A stretch of DNA of 52,905 nt from an uncultured Acidobacteriota bacterium. Its GTDB lineage: Bacteria > Acidobacteriota > Thermoanaerobaculia > Gp7-AA8. A program made the position numbers and the translations under genes. Of the stretch, positions 8,938-17,154 are shown piece by piece. The stretch is from positions 1 through 52,905 of the forward strand of contig CALMZP010000030.1 of NCBI GenBank assembly GCA_937870635.1, read 5' to 3'. The notes beneath the pieces are model-generated. The model worked only from the letters and a program-made list of their open reading frames with translations, searched no databases and was not told the origin of the DNA. Numbering within the stretch: the first letter of the stretch is position 1; each line of letters begins with the position of its first letter.

Positions 8938-9967
8938 AACTCACCGCCGCTTCGTCGATCGTCAGCGTTCCCTCGTCCGCATCGAGCATGGCCTTCACAC
9001 CGATCGGCAGGGTCAGCTTGTTCTCGATGTGTCCGAAGGAAAGGCCGGAGATCGCCGGCACTCCCAGCGATCCGAAGCGGTCGCGGAGGATATCCTCGAG
9101 GCTGAAGCCCGAGGGACGCACCTGGCACTCAGTGCAGCGGCCGAACACGATGCCTGCCGCGCGCTCGAATTTTCCGCCCAGGGCGAGCTGGGTGAGCATG
9201 CGGTCGATGCGGTAGATCTCTTCGCGGATGTCCTCGAGAAAGAGGATGGCGCCGGTGGTGTCGACTTCGTACGGCGTCCCCATCGTGGCAGCCAGCAGCG
9301 TCAGGTTTCCGCCGACGAGGCGTCCCGTCCCTTTGCCAGGTGAGAGATGAATGATCCGGTTCGTCCGGTCGACCAGCTCGCTCGGGCGTTTTTCGGGCGG
9401 TTCGAGCAGTCCTGCCGCCTCGTTCGACATGACCACCTTGCGGAAGTTCTCCGCGCTGTATTCGTTGAAGGTCGATCCGGCGACCGGACCATGAAAGGTC
9501 ACCAGTCCGGTGCGCTGATAGACCGCGTTGAGGAGCGCGGTGATGTCGCTGAATCCGATGAGCGCTTTTGGATTGCGCGCGATGAGGTCGTAGTCGAGGA
9601 AGGGGAGCATGCGCGGCGTTCCCCATCCGCCGGTGTAACAGAAGATGCCGTCGATGTTCGTGTCGGCGAACATCGCGTTGACGTCGGCCGCACGATCGCG
9701 ATCGGTTCCGGCAAAGTAGCCGTGGCGGTCGTACGCGTGCCGCCCCATCTGCACCTTGAAGCCGAGGGCTTCCAACTGCTCGCGGCCCCAGGCGATGTCG
9801 TCGGCAGCCATCTCATTGGACGCCGGCAGGACGAGCCCGACGGTGTCGCCTTCGGAGAGGCGCTTCGGTTTGATGAGGCGCGGTGGTTTCGCGGTGAGGC
9901 CGCGAGCGGTGGAAGCGGCAACGACTGACAGTCCGAGGGTCAGGCCAAACGCCCGTCGATTCATCAT
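8936..9967 (-). CDS. S66-family LD-carboxypeptidase, Tat-exported
   Basis: This 343-residue serine peptidase of family S66 is predicted to remove the terminal D-alanine from muropeptide tetrapeptides during murein recycling. The nucleophile is the serine in IGFSDIT, and the Glu-His pair is in LFLEDIREE and SFGHIENK near the C-terminus. Length and order match the family. The N-terminus NRRAFGLTLG plus a hydrophobic stretch looks like a twin-arginine signal. That is unusual, because characterised LdcA works in the cytoplasm, so this one may act in the periplasm. The start is one of two adjacent ATGs at 9967/9964. It sits near a class A penicillin-binding protein gene, consistent with a cell-wall neighbourhood. 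Confidence 0.87.
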   Translation of the reverse strand: MMNRRAFGLTLGLSVVAASTARGLTAKPPRLIKPKRLSEGDTVGLVLPASNEMAADDIAWGREQLEALGFKVQMGRHAYDRHGYFAGTDRDRAADVNAMFADTNIDGIFCYTGGWGTPRMLPFLDYDLIARNPKALIGFSDITALLNAVYQRTGLVTFHGPVAGSTFNEYSAENFRKVVMSNEAAGLLEPPEKRPSELVDRTNRIIHLSPGKGTGRLVGGNLTLLAATMGTPYEVDTTGAILFLEDIREEIYRIDRMLTQLALGGKFERAAGIVFGRCTECQVRPSGFSLEDILRDRFGSLGVPAISGLSFGHIENKLTLPIGVKAMLDADEGTLTIDEAAVS

Positions 9968-9989
9968 GAGGGCGTATTGTGCCTGATTG

Positions 9990-10283
9990 TCAGCGGGTCA
10001 TCTTCCTCGCCACCTTGCGGACGACGCTCTTCGCTACTTTCTTCGCCTCTTTCTTCTTGCCACCTTTGAGCGCAGCGATGGCGGTTACCGCCGTGGCTGC
10101 CGTGGCGATGATCACGGTGGCGACGTTTTCCTTCTCTTCCTTGCTGAGTGCGTTCCACCGATTCAGCAGCCGCGTGATCGCGTTTTCCGCGGTGACCTCG
10201 GCCCCGGCGAGTTTCTTTCCGACCGTGTCGATCGCTTTGACGGTCGCGTTCTTGAGCAACGGCTCGAATGCCATGACGTTCAT
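9990..10283 (-). CDS. Small basic protein with one hydrophobic segment, unknown function
   Basis: This 97-residue protein matches no family I know. The N-terminal half is amphipathic (KAIDTVGKKLAGAEV, then NRWNALSKEEK). A hydrophobic stretch follows at about residues 55-72 (VATVIIATAATAVTAI), and then a strongly basic tail of Lys and Arg (GGKKKEAKKVAKSVVRKVARK). The tail could bind nucleic acid or phospholipid heads. It seems to be a real gene: GAGGTG stands a good distance before the ATG at 10283, and it fits between the LD-carboxypeptidase and the divergent penicillin-binding protein. It is 22 bases upstream of the carboxypeptidase on the same strand, so the two may be co-transcribed. Confidence 0.7.
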   Translation of the reverse strand: MNVMAFEPLLKNATVKAIDTVGKKLAGAEVTAENAITRLLNRWNALSKEEKENVATVIIATAATAVTAIAALKGGKKKEAKKVAKSVVRKVARKMTR

Positions 10284-10405
10284 TCATTTCACCTCGTCTC
10301 CAGGCTCTTGCGACAGCTGAGCCAGGTCGGGGTCGTCGCCGCTCTCGTTCTTCACCACGTACTCCACCTTCGCGCCCAGGCCCTCTTTTTGCTCCGTTCG
10401 CCTGC

Positions 10406-12697
10406 GTGCGCTCCCGTATTGGTGTTGCCGTTCTCATCGCCCTTCTTGCTTTCACGGCGCTCTCGGTCGTGGCAGTCGGCTGGTACGGCTTCCGGGCCTT
10501 CACCGAGCTCCGGCCGGGATCGTGGCGGACGCCGACCGAGATCGTCGATCGCAACGGCGAGACGTTCCTCGAGTTGTACGGTTCCGAGTGGCGGCGGACG
10601 GATCCGGTCCTGCTCGAAGACCTGCCGGATCACGTCGTCTACGCGTTTCTGGCGGCCGAGGACGTCCGGTTCCGCGGCCACTTCGGGATCGATCCGATCG
10701 GGATCGGCCGCGCCGCACTCTCCAACGTCAAGGCCGGAGGCATTGCCCAGGGCGGAAGCACCATCACGCAGCAGCTTGCGAAGATGCGGTTCCTTTCGAC
10801 CGAGCGGACCTTCACGCGCAAGGCGAAGGAAGCGGTGCTGGCCGTGATCATCGAGATGCGGCTGTCGAAAGACGACATCCTCGAGGCCTACCTCAACGAC
10901 GTCTACCTCGGCCACCGCAACGGCCGCGGCATCCTCGGCATCGACGAAGCCGCGCGCGCCTACTTCAACAAGACACCCGCGAAGCTGACGGTGGCCGAGG
11001 CAGCGCTGCTGGCGGGGATGGTCCGGGCGCCGAATGCGGAGGTCGCCACGAAGCGCCGCGACGGCGTGCTCGAGGTCATGCGCGACCGCGGTTGGCTGGA
11101 CGAAGACGAGTACGAACGCGCCAGGAAACAGAAGGTGCGACTGCGCAACGGTACTCTGCGTACGACCCCGCATCCGTATCTGGTCGCTGCCTTGCGGGCA
11201 GAAGTGGTGGAGGTGGCGGGCGCACGCAGATTGATGAGCGGCCCGATGAAGATCTACACCTCCATCGACTCGGAGATGCAGAGCGCCGCGGAGGCCGCGG
11301 TGCGCGGGGGCACGCAGCGCCTGCGCAGCCGCTACCGGTGGCTCCGGCGCAAAGAAGCACTGCAGGCGGCGATCCTCAGCGTCGAGCCGTCCACCGGCGG
11401 CATTCGCGCGCTGGTTGGCGGAAGCGACTTCCGGAAATCACAGTTCGATCGCACGCGGCGGATGCGGCGCCAGCCCGGATCGGCCTTCAAGCCGTTCACC
11501 TACGCCGCGGCCATCGCCGGCAAAAAGATCACGCCGGCCACGCTCGTCGAGGACAAGCCGGTCGAGATCCAGCTGGCGCGAAACGACGTCTGGCGTCCGC
11601 GGAACTACGACGAGCGGTTCCGCGGGACGGTGACTGTTCGCGAAGCATTCGAGAAATCGCTGAATACGCCGGCGGTGCGGATCGCCGGCGACGTCGGTGT
11701 CAATCGCGTACATGACGTGCTCGACGAAGCCGGCATCGAAGGGGATCTGTCGGACACGCCGGCGGTCGCACTCGGCGTAGACGACGTATCGATGCGCGAG
11801 ATCGTCAGCGCCTACAGCATCTTCCCGAACCTTGGCGCGCGAACCAGGCCGCACATCATCGAGAAGATCGAATCCACGAGCGGCCGCACGATCTACGAGT
11901 TCGACGAGCGGGCAAAGAAGTCAATCGATCCCGATGTGGCGTACGTGATCCACTCGATGATGCGCGGCGTCGTGCAGCGAGGCACCGCATCCGACCTCCA
12001 GCACCTCGGCCTCGGGCACATCGCCGGAAAGACCGGGACGACGAACGACTACCGCGATGCCTGGTTCGTCGGCTACGCGCCGGACCTTCTGACCGCGGCG
12101 TGGGTCGGGTTCGACGACGGCACGCCGCTTCGGATTTCATCCGGTGAAGCGGCGCTCCCGATCTGGGCGGCGTACATGGCGAAGGCACCGCACAAACGGG
12201 CCGACATCGCTCCGCCGGACGGCGTGAACCTCGTCGACATCGAGCCGTCGAGCGGACTGCTGTGGCGCTCGGGTTGCGGGCAGCCTTTCAAGGAAGCGTT
12301 CCTCGCCGGCACCGAGCCGGACGAGCAGTGCACGCCACGTCCGGAGCCGACGCCGCTCTGGATCGACTTCGAGGAGCCGCCGGTCATCACGCCCGAGCAG
12401 TCGCTCGAGTGGTCGGTGCCGGGACTCGGCGACGTGCAGATCGTGATCGATCCCGCATCGAAACTGCCGCCGGAGCGCGAAGAGGAGGAAGACGACGACC
12501 CCGACGTCCTCGATGAAGAAGAACGCAAAGACATCGACAAGCAGGTCGAGGAACAGCTCGAGGAAGCGCGCCGCCGCGTGGAAGAGCTGATGAGGGAGCG
12601 GGGCGCCGAACGCGTGCCCGTTCCCGTCCCGCCGCCCTTCGACGATGGCCCGGGAAAGGGAAAAGGGAAGGGCAAGGGGAAGGGGCGGCCGGATTAG
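10406..12697 (+). CDS. Class A penicillin-binding protein (PBP1A-type)
   Basis: This is a bifunctional peptidoglycan synthase of 763 residues anchored by an N-terminal transmembrane segment (about residues 5-27). The GT51 transglycosylase has AAEDVRFRGHFG, with the catalytic Glu, and GGSTITQQLAK. The transpeptidase has all three motifs: SAFK in GSAFKPF, SLN in KSLNTPA and KTGTT. A GTG at 10406 is the best start, although no Shine-Dalgarno is evident. The C-terminus is odd: about 75 residues of acidic sequence (EEEEDDD), a Glu/Arg helix, a proline-rich patch and a run of alternating Gly-Lys. Such a tail is probably disordered and may bind other wall or membrane factors. A strong palindrome follows the stop. 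Confidence 0.93.
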   Translation: MRSRIGVAVLIALLAFTALSVVAVGWYGFRAFTELRPGSWRTPTEIVDRNGETFLELYGSEWRRTDPVLLEDLPDHVVYAFLAAEDVRFRGHFGIDPIGIGRAALSNVKAGGIAQGGSTITQQLAKMRFLSTERTFTRKAKEAVLAVIIEMRLSKDDILEAYLNDVYLGHRNGRGILGIDEAARAYFNKTPAKLTVAEAALLAGMVRAPNAEVATKRRDGVLEVMRDRGWLDEDEYERARKQKVRLRNGTLRTTPHPYLVAALRAEVVEVAGARRLMSGPMKIYTSIDSEMQSAAEAAVRGGTQRLRSRYRWLRRKEALQAAILSVEPSTGGIRALVGGSDFRKSQFDRTRRMRRQPGSAFKPFTYAAAIAGKKITPATLVEDKPVEIQLARNDVWRPRNYDERFRGTVTVREAFEKSLNTPAVRIAGDVGVNRVHDVLDEAGIEGDLSDTPAVALGVDDVSMREIVSAYSIFPNLGARTRPHIIEKIESTSGRTIYEFDERAKKSIDPDVAYVIHSMMRGVVQRGTASDLQHLGLGHIAGKTGTTNDYRDAWFVGYAPDLLTAAWVGFDDGTPLRISSGEAALPIWAAYMAKAPHKRADIAPPDGVNLVDIEPSSGLLWRSGCGQPFKEAFLAGTEPDEQCTPRPEPTPLWIDFEEPPVITPEQSLEWSVPGLGDVQIVIDPASKLPPEREEEEDDDPDVLDEEERKDIDKQVEEQLEEARRRVEELMRERGAERVPVPVPPPFDDGPGKGKGKGKGKGRPD

Positions 12698-12704
12698 AAG
12701 AAGC

Positions 12705-12751
12705 GGGAATGTTGAATGTTCAACATTCAACATTGAACATTCAACATTCCC
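12705..12751 (+). terminator. Perfect 19-bp hairpin built from 7-bp units
   Basis: Arms 12705-12723 and 12733-12751 pair perfectly around a 9-nt loop. The sequence is made of 7-bp units (GTTGAAT / ATTCAAC), the same unit length as the ATTTTGG palindromes but a different sequence. It begins eight bases after the penicillin-binding protein stop and probably ends transcription. Confidence 0.85.
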
Positions 12752-12810
12752 ATGACCTGGAGCAACCGGCGTCGGTGTGATTCGACCTTCGACATTCCGG
12801 CCGGAATTCC

Positions 12811-12838
12811 CAAGGTTCAAGGTCCAGGGTCCAAGGTC
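12811..12838. repeat. Four heptamers of CAAGGTY type
   Basis: The units CAAGGTT, CAAGGTC, CAGGGTC and CAAGGTC stand in tandem in the gap before the RarD gene. This is a further 7-bp family in the left part. Confidence 0.8.
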
Positions 12839-12873
12839 CCTTATGATCCGCGGCATCGTGGTGTACGGCAGCC

Positions 12874-13743
12874 TTGACGGCCTCTGAGACAAGGTCGGGC
12901 CTCGCTTTCGGGGTCGGCGCCTATGTTTTCTGGGGCGTCGTCGCCATCTACTTCCGATTCGTCCGTTCGGTTGCGCCGCTGGAGATTCTCGCGCACCGGA
13001 TCGTCTGGTCGGTCGTAGTGCTCGTGCTCATCGTGGCGATCTCGCGGCGATGGGCGCTTCTGCGTGGCGCGATCCGCGTGCCGCGCAGCGTCGGGCTCCT
13101 CTTCATCTCCTCGATCCTCATCGCGGTCAACTGGCTGGTGTTCATCTACGCCGTCACGACGGATCATCTCGTCGACGCCAGCCTTGGCTACTTTCTCAAC
13201 CCGCTCGTGAACGTGCTGCTCGGATTTCTGGTGCTGCACGAGAAGCTGCGCCGGATCGAGTGGGTGAGCGTCGGTATCGCCGCGGTCGGCGTGACGTGGT
13301 TGATTGCCGGTGCCGGCGTGTTCCCCTGGATCTCACTCGTTCTGGCCATTACGTTCGCGCTTTACGGACTGACGAGAAAAGTCGCGGGCGTGACGTCGAT
13401 CGAAGCACTCACGATCGAGACGGCCATCCTTCTGCCGATCGCCGGTGCCTACCTCGCTCACCGTGCAGCTGACGGGACTCTGGCGTTCACGAATCACTCG
13501 ACGGGGCTCGATCTGCTGCTCATCGCGGCCGGGCCGCTGACAGCGATTCCGCTGCTGCTCTTTGCGTCCGCCGTCCGGCGGCTGCGCCTCGCGACCGTCG
13601 GTCTGCTGCAGTACATCTCGCCGACGATCCAGTTCGTCCTGGCGGTGGCGATCTTTCATGAGCCCTTCGGCAAGGAGCGCCTCATCGCATTCGCCATCAT
13701 CTGGACGGCAATCGCGATCTACGCGTCCGCGCAAAGGAGATAG
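12874..13743 (+). CDS. rarD: RarD-like EamA-family permease
   Basis: This is a 289-residue integral membrane protein with about ten hydrophobic helices and the two-repeat DMT/EamA layout. It contains GVGAYVFWGVVAIYFR at the start, ILAHRIVWS, ANW-like VNWLVFIYAV, and GYFLNPLVNVLLG. These are hallmarks of RarD, the chloramphenicol-sensitive protein family. It probably exports small metabolites, but the substrate is unknown. The start is a TTG at 12874 with a poor ribosome site; family length (about 295) supports this region. The following 146 bases, up to the sulfatase stop, show nothing I can name. Confidence 0.87.
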   Translation: MTASETRSGLAFGVGAYVFWGVVAIYFRFVRSVAPLEILAHRIVWSVVVLVLIVAISRRWALLRGAIRVPRSVGLLFISSILIAVNWLVFIYAVTTDHLVDASLGYFLNPLVNVLLGFLVLHEKLRRIEWVSVGIAAVGVTWLIAGAGVFPWISLVLAITFALYGLTRKVAGVTSIEALTIETAILLPIAGAYLAHRAADGTLAFTNHSTGLDLLLIAAGPLTAIPLLLFASAVRRLRLATVGLLQYISPTIQFVLAVAIFHEPFGKERLIAFAIIWTAIAIYASAQRR

Positions 13744-13889
13744 GCACTGGAGTACGGCAGCTTGCCACCGACCTGACCGCGCGCGTCGCCCTTTACGCCG
13801 CGTTCCTGCGGAAGGACGGCGCCGTGTCAAAACGAAAGATGAAGCGATGTGACATCGCTGACAGTGATCACGTTCCTTCATCCTTCTGA

Positions 13890-15341
13890 TCACCGTGCTC
13901 CCGGCGTGCACGGTCCCACCGCCGGCACCGCTCCCGGTGGATCGACTGCTCCCAGCTCGCGCCGAAGTGCTTCCATCCTCGACTTGAGCTCCCTCACCAT
14001 GCGTGGATTGGACGAGGCCAGGTTCTTTGTCTCGTCGGGATCCTTCTGCAGGTCGTACAGTTCGTACTCGACCGGTTTCTCCCAGAACTCGATGAGCTTC
14101 CACTTCTCCGTGCGCAGTCCGCGGTGCTTCCGCGCGCAATGGTCGTAATCGGGATATTCGTGGAACTCGTAATAGAAGGCGTCGCGCCACTCCACCAGCT
14201 TCCGCTCCAGAAGAGGGAGGAAGCTCGTCCCCTGCATCCACGGCGGAACGGGGATGCCGGCGATCTCGAGCAACGTGGGAGCGACATCGACGTTGGTGAC
14301 GAGGGAGGAGTCGACCGTGCCCGGCTGCACACGTCCGGGCCATCGGACGAGCATCGGCACGCGAATGGCCGGGTCGTACATCAGGCGCTTGTCGTAAAGG
14401 CCGTATTCGCCGAGGAAGAAGCCGTTGTCGGAGCCGAAGAGGATGAGGGTGTTGGAGGCCAGCTCCAGTTTGTCGAGCGCAGCGAGAGCGCGGCCGACGT
14501 TCTCGTCGACGCTCAGGAGCGTGCGGTAGTAGTTCTTCACGAGCGCCTGATAGTTGAAGTCCTTGTCCGTGCTCTTGAAGTCGGGCATCGAAGCGATGGC
14601 CATCCGCGCGCGGCGCAGCGCATCCGTATCGAGGCGATCTTCGTAGGTGCGGGGAAGCGGGATGTCGATGCCGGCGAAGGCGTTCTCGAATCGCTTTGCC
14701 GGCACCCAGTTGCGATGGGGCGACTTGAAGTTCATCAGAAGGAGAAAGGGGCGGTCCTTCGGGCGCTTGTCCAGGAATTCGAGAGTCTGGTCGCCGACGA
14801 TGTCGTCAGAGTGGCCGCGCATGCGGAGCGGAACGCCGTTCGCATTCATCGGCGGGTCGAGGTACGGCCCGCCGCCGCCGGGAAAGATCGCCCACTGATC
14901 GAAGCCCGCCGGGAGTGAACGGAGATGCCACTTGCCGATGAGGCCCGTGTACCACCCCGCGTCGTGAAGAAGGCTGACGAACGTTTCCTGATCCTCGCGA
15001 AGGCCGCCCTGATTGCGGAAGGGATCGCCAAAGCCGTTGGTGGTGACGCCGTTCATGTGCGAGTAGAGGCCGGTGAGGTAGACGGCCCGGCTCGGCGCGC
15101 AGAGCGAGTTGGTCACGAAGAAATCGTCGAATCGCGCGCCTTCCGCGCCGATGCGGTCGATGCCCGGTGTCTTCAGGATGGGATTGCCGTAGATCGACAG
15201 CGCGTCCTTCCGCTGGTCGTCCGTCATGATGAAGAGGATGTTCGGCGCGTTCCGCGGAATCGGGCGCTGCGCGAACAGCCGCGGCGCCGCCAGCGAAGCG
15301 GCCGCCAGGGACTTGATGGCGGTCCGGCGAGTGATTTTCAT
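13890..15341 (-). CDS. Tat-exported sulfatase (type I, formylglycine motif)
   Basis: This 483-residue secreted sulfatase belongs to the alkaline-phosphatase superfamily. The N-terminus has a twin-arginine signal (TRRTAIKSLAAASLAA) and cleavage near LFA-Q. Metal ligands are in IMTDDQ near residue 39 and in LFGSDNG. The nucleophile motif CAPSR, at Cys81, would be converted to formylglycine by a sulfatase-modifying enzyme not seen here. The C-terminal LRTEKWKLI and ELYDLQKDP are typical of carbohydrate or glycan sulfatases. The true start is the ATG at 15341; residues before it would be repeat-encoded. It is divergent from a GH43-like glycosidase, so the pair may desulfate and cut the same sulfated polysaccharide (inference). 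Confidence 0.91.
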   Translation of the reverse strand: MKITRRTAIKSLAAASLAAPRLFAQRPIPRNAPNILFIMTDDQRKDALSIYGNPILKTPGIDRIGAEGARFDDFFVTNSLCAPSRAVYLTGLYSHMNGVTTNGFGDPFRNQGGLREDQETFVSLLHDAGWYTGLIGKWHLRSLPAGFDQWAIFPGGGGPYLDPPMNANGVPLRMRGHSDDIVGDQTLEFLDKRPKDRPFLLLMNFKSPHRNWVPAKRFENAFAGIDIPLPRTYEDRLDTDALRRARMAIASMPDFKSTDKDFNYQALVKNYYRTLLSVDENVGRALAALDKLELASNTLILFGSDNGFFLGEYGLYDKRLMYDPAIRVPMLVRWPGRVQPGTVDSSLVTNVDVAPTLLEIAGIPVPPWMQGTSFLPLLERKLVEWRDAFYYEFHEYPDYDHCARKHRGLRTEKWKLIEFWEKPVEYELYDLQKDPDETKNLASSNPRMVRELKSRMEALRRELGAVDPPGAVPAVGPCTPGAR

Positions 15342-15417
15342 TTTGGATTTTGGATTTTGGATTTTGGATTGAGGAAGAGCAAGAAAAATCCAAAATCCAA
15401 AATCCAAAATCTAAAAT
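15340..15417. repeat. Heptamer palindrome (ATTTTGG family), copy 4
   Basis: The left arm (15340-15370) begins inside the sulfatase ATG, and the right arm (~15384-15417) ends seven bases before the glycosidase ATG. It therefore makes up almost the whole divergent promoter region. Both genes must either be expressed through the repeat or have lost their original promoters. Confidence 0.9.
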
Positions 15418-15423
15418 GGCAGG

Positions 15424-17154
15424 ATGCTCGCTGCCGCCATGCTCCTCGCAGCCACTTCCGGCATCACGACGTACTGCAATCCCATCGACCTCGACTATCA
15501 GTACAACTTCGAGCAGCTGAACCAGAACATCTCGTACCGGTCAGGTGCCGATCCGGTCGTTGTCCTGCACGAGGGCGAGTACTACCTTTTCGCGACGATC
15601 GCCGGTGGCTGGTGGCACTCCCCGGATCTCATTCGCTGGAAAAGGATCGTTCCCGAGCGGTGGCCCGTCGAAGACATCGTGGCGCCCGCGGCGATGTCCG
15701 ACGGCGAGACGGTCTATCTCTTCCAGTCGAACTTCACTCACCGCCCGATCTTCTCGACGGACGATCCGAAGAGCGGCCGCCTCGACTTCTTCAACCGATG
15801 GATGCCGGTCATGCCGGGAGCGGAGGGGCCGTGGGATCCCGATCTCTTCCGTGATCCCGATACGGGACGGTGGTTCATGTACTTCGGATCGTCGAATCTC
15901 TATCCGCTCTATGTCATCGAGCTCGATCCGGAGAAACGCCTCGCGTACAAAGGCCGCGCGAGGGATCTCATCCGCCTTCATCCCGGGAAACATGGGTGGG
16001 AGCGATTCGGCCAGGATCATCGCGATGCGCGGACGCCGTTCATCGAAGGCGCGACGATGAACAAGCACAAGGGGAAGTACTACCTGCAGTACGGAGCGCC
16101 GGGGACGGAATACAACGTCTACGCGAACGGCACCTACATCGCCGACGATCCCCTCGGCCCCTTCACCTACGCGCCCAACAACCCCGTTTCGTACAAGCCG
16201 GGCGGATTCATGAACGGCGCGGGACACGGCAACACGTTCCAGGACAAGCACGGAAATTTCTGGAACACGGGCACACCCTGGATCGGCGTGAACTGGAACT
16301 TCGAGCGCCGCATGGCGATGTTCCCCGCCGGATTCGACGGCGACGGACTCCTCTATGCAAATACGCGATTCGGCGACTTTCCGCAGCGGATTCCGACAGG
16401 GAAGTGGACGGACCGCAATGAACTGTTCGCCGGCTGGATGCTGCTGTCGTACCGCGGGAAAGTGAGCGTGTCGTCATCGCATCCTGACTATCCGGCCTGG
16501 AATCTGACGGACGAGGATCCGCGCGGCTTCTGGGTGGCCGCGTCGAACGAGCCTGGCCAGTCGGCCACGATCGATCTCGGCCGCGAATACGACGTGAAGG
16601 CGCTGCAGGTCAATTACGCCGATTACAAATCGGGGATCTTCACGAACGACGAGAAGGTCTACACGCAATTCCGCATTCACGCGTCACGCGACGGAAAGGC
16701 TTGGGAGACCGTCGTGGACCTGACAAGCGAGAAGCGCGATCGTCCCAACGCCTACATCGAGCTGCCGAAGCCGGTCCGCGCGAGGCACATCCGTTACGAA
16801 CACGTGTACGTTGCCGCGCGGAACCTGGCCATCAGCGACATCCGCGTCTTCGGCAACGGCGATGGATCGGCTCCGCGCACGCCGGCGCGGCTCTCGGCCA
16901 GACGCGATTCCGATCCTCGAAACGCGTTCGTCGAGTGGCAGAAGGTTCCCGGCGCGGTCGGCTACAACATCCTCTGGGGCATCGCTCCCGACAAGCTCTA
17001 TCAGACCTATCAGGTGTGGGCGGAGAAGGGCGAGAAGCTCGAGATCCGGGCGATGACGGTGGGGCAGGATTACTGGGTGGCGATCGAGAGCTTCGACGAG
17101 AACGGCGTGTCGAAAGTGAGCGCGCCGGTTGCGGTCACGCGCCCGGGCAGTTGA
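15424..17154 (+). CDS. GH43-like glycosidase with discoidin and FN3 domains
   Basis: This is a predicted secreted glycoside hydrolase of 576 residues. A short hydrophobic leader (LAAAMLLAATSG) precedes a five-bladed propeller domain to about residue 335. Candidate catalytic acids are Asp43 in SGADPVV, the Asp in GPWDPDLF near 138 and the Glu in FIEGATM near 208, which follow the Asp-Asp-Glu pattern of GH43/GH62-type enzymes. Residues of about 345-480 resemble an F5/8 type C (discoidin) sugar-binding domain (QSATIDLGREYDVKALQVNY). The last ~90 residues look like a fibronectin type III domain. The substrate is probably a plant or algal pentose polymer. The signal peptide lacks a basic N-region, so the start could be slightly wrong. 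The 3' end overlaps the convergent sigma-like gene by 20 bases. Confidence 0.83.
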   Translation: MLAAAMLLAATSGITTYCNPIDLDYQYNFEQLNQNISYRSGADPVVVLHEGEYYLFATIAGGWWHSPDLIRWKRIVPERWPVEDIVAPAAMSDGETVYLFQSNFTHRPIFSTDDPKSGRLDFFNRWMPVMPGAEGPWDPDLFRDPDTGRWFMYFGSSNLYPLYVIELDPEKRLAYKGRARDLIRLHPGKHGWERFGQDHRDARTPFIEGATMNKHKGKYYLQYGAPGTEYNVYANGTYIADDPLGPFTYAPNNPVSYKPGGFMNGAGHGNTFQDKHGNFWNTGTPWIGVNWNFERRMAMFPAGFDGDGLLYANTRFGDFPQRIPTGKWTDRNELFAGWMLLSYRGKVSVSSSHPDYPAWNLTDEDPRGFWVAASNEPGQSATIDLGREYDVKALQVNYADYKSGIFTNDEKVYTQFRIHASRDGKAWETVVDLTSEKRDRPNAYIELPKPVRARHIRYEHVYVAARNLAISDIRVFGNGDGSAPRTPARLSARRDSDPRNAFVEWQKVPGAVGYNILWGIAPDKLYQTYQVWAEKGEKLEIRAMTVGQDYWVAIESFDENGVSKVSAPVAVTRPGS

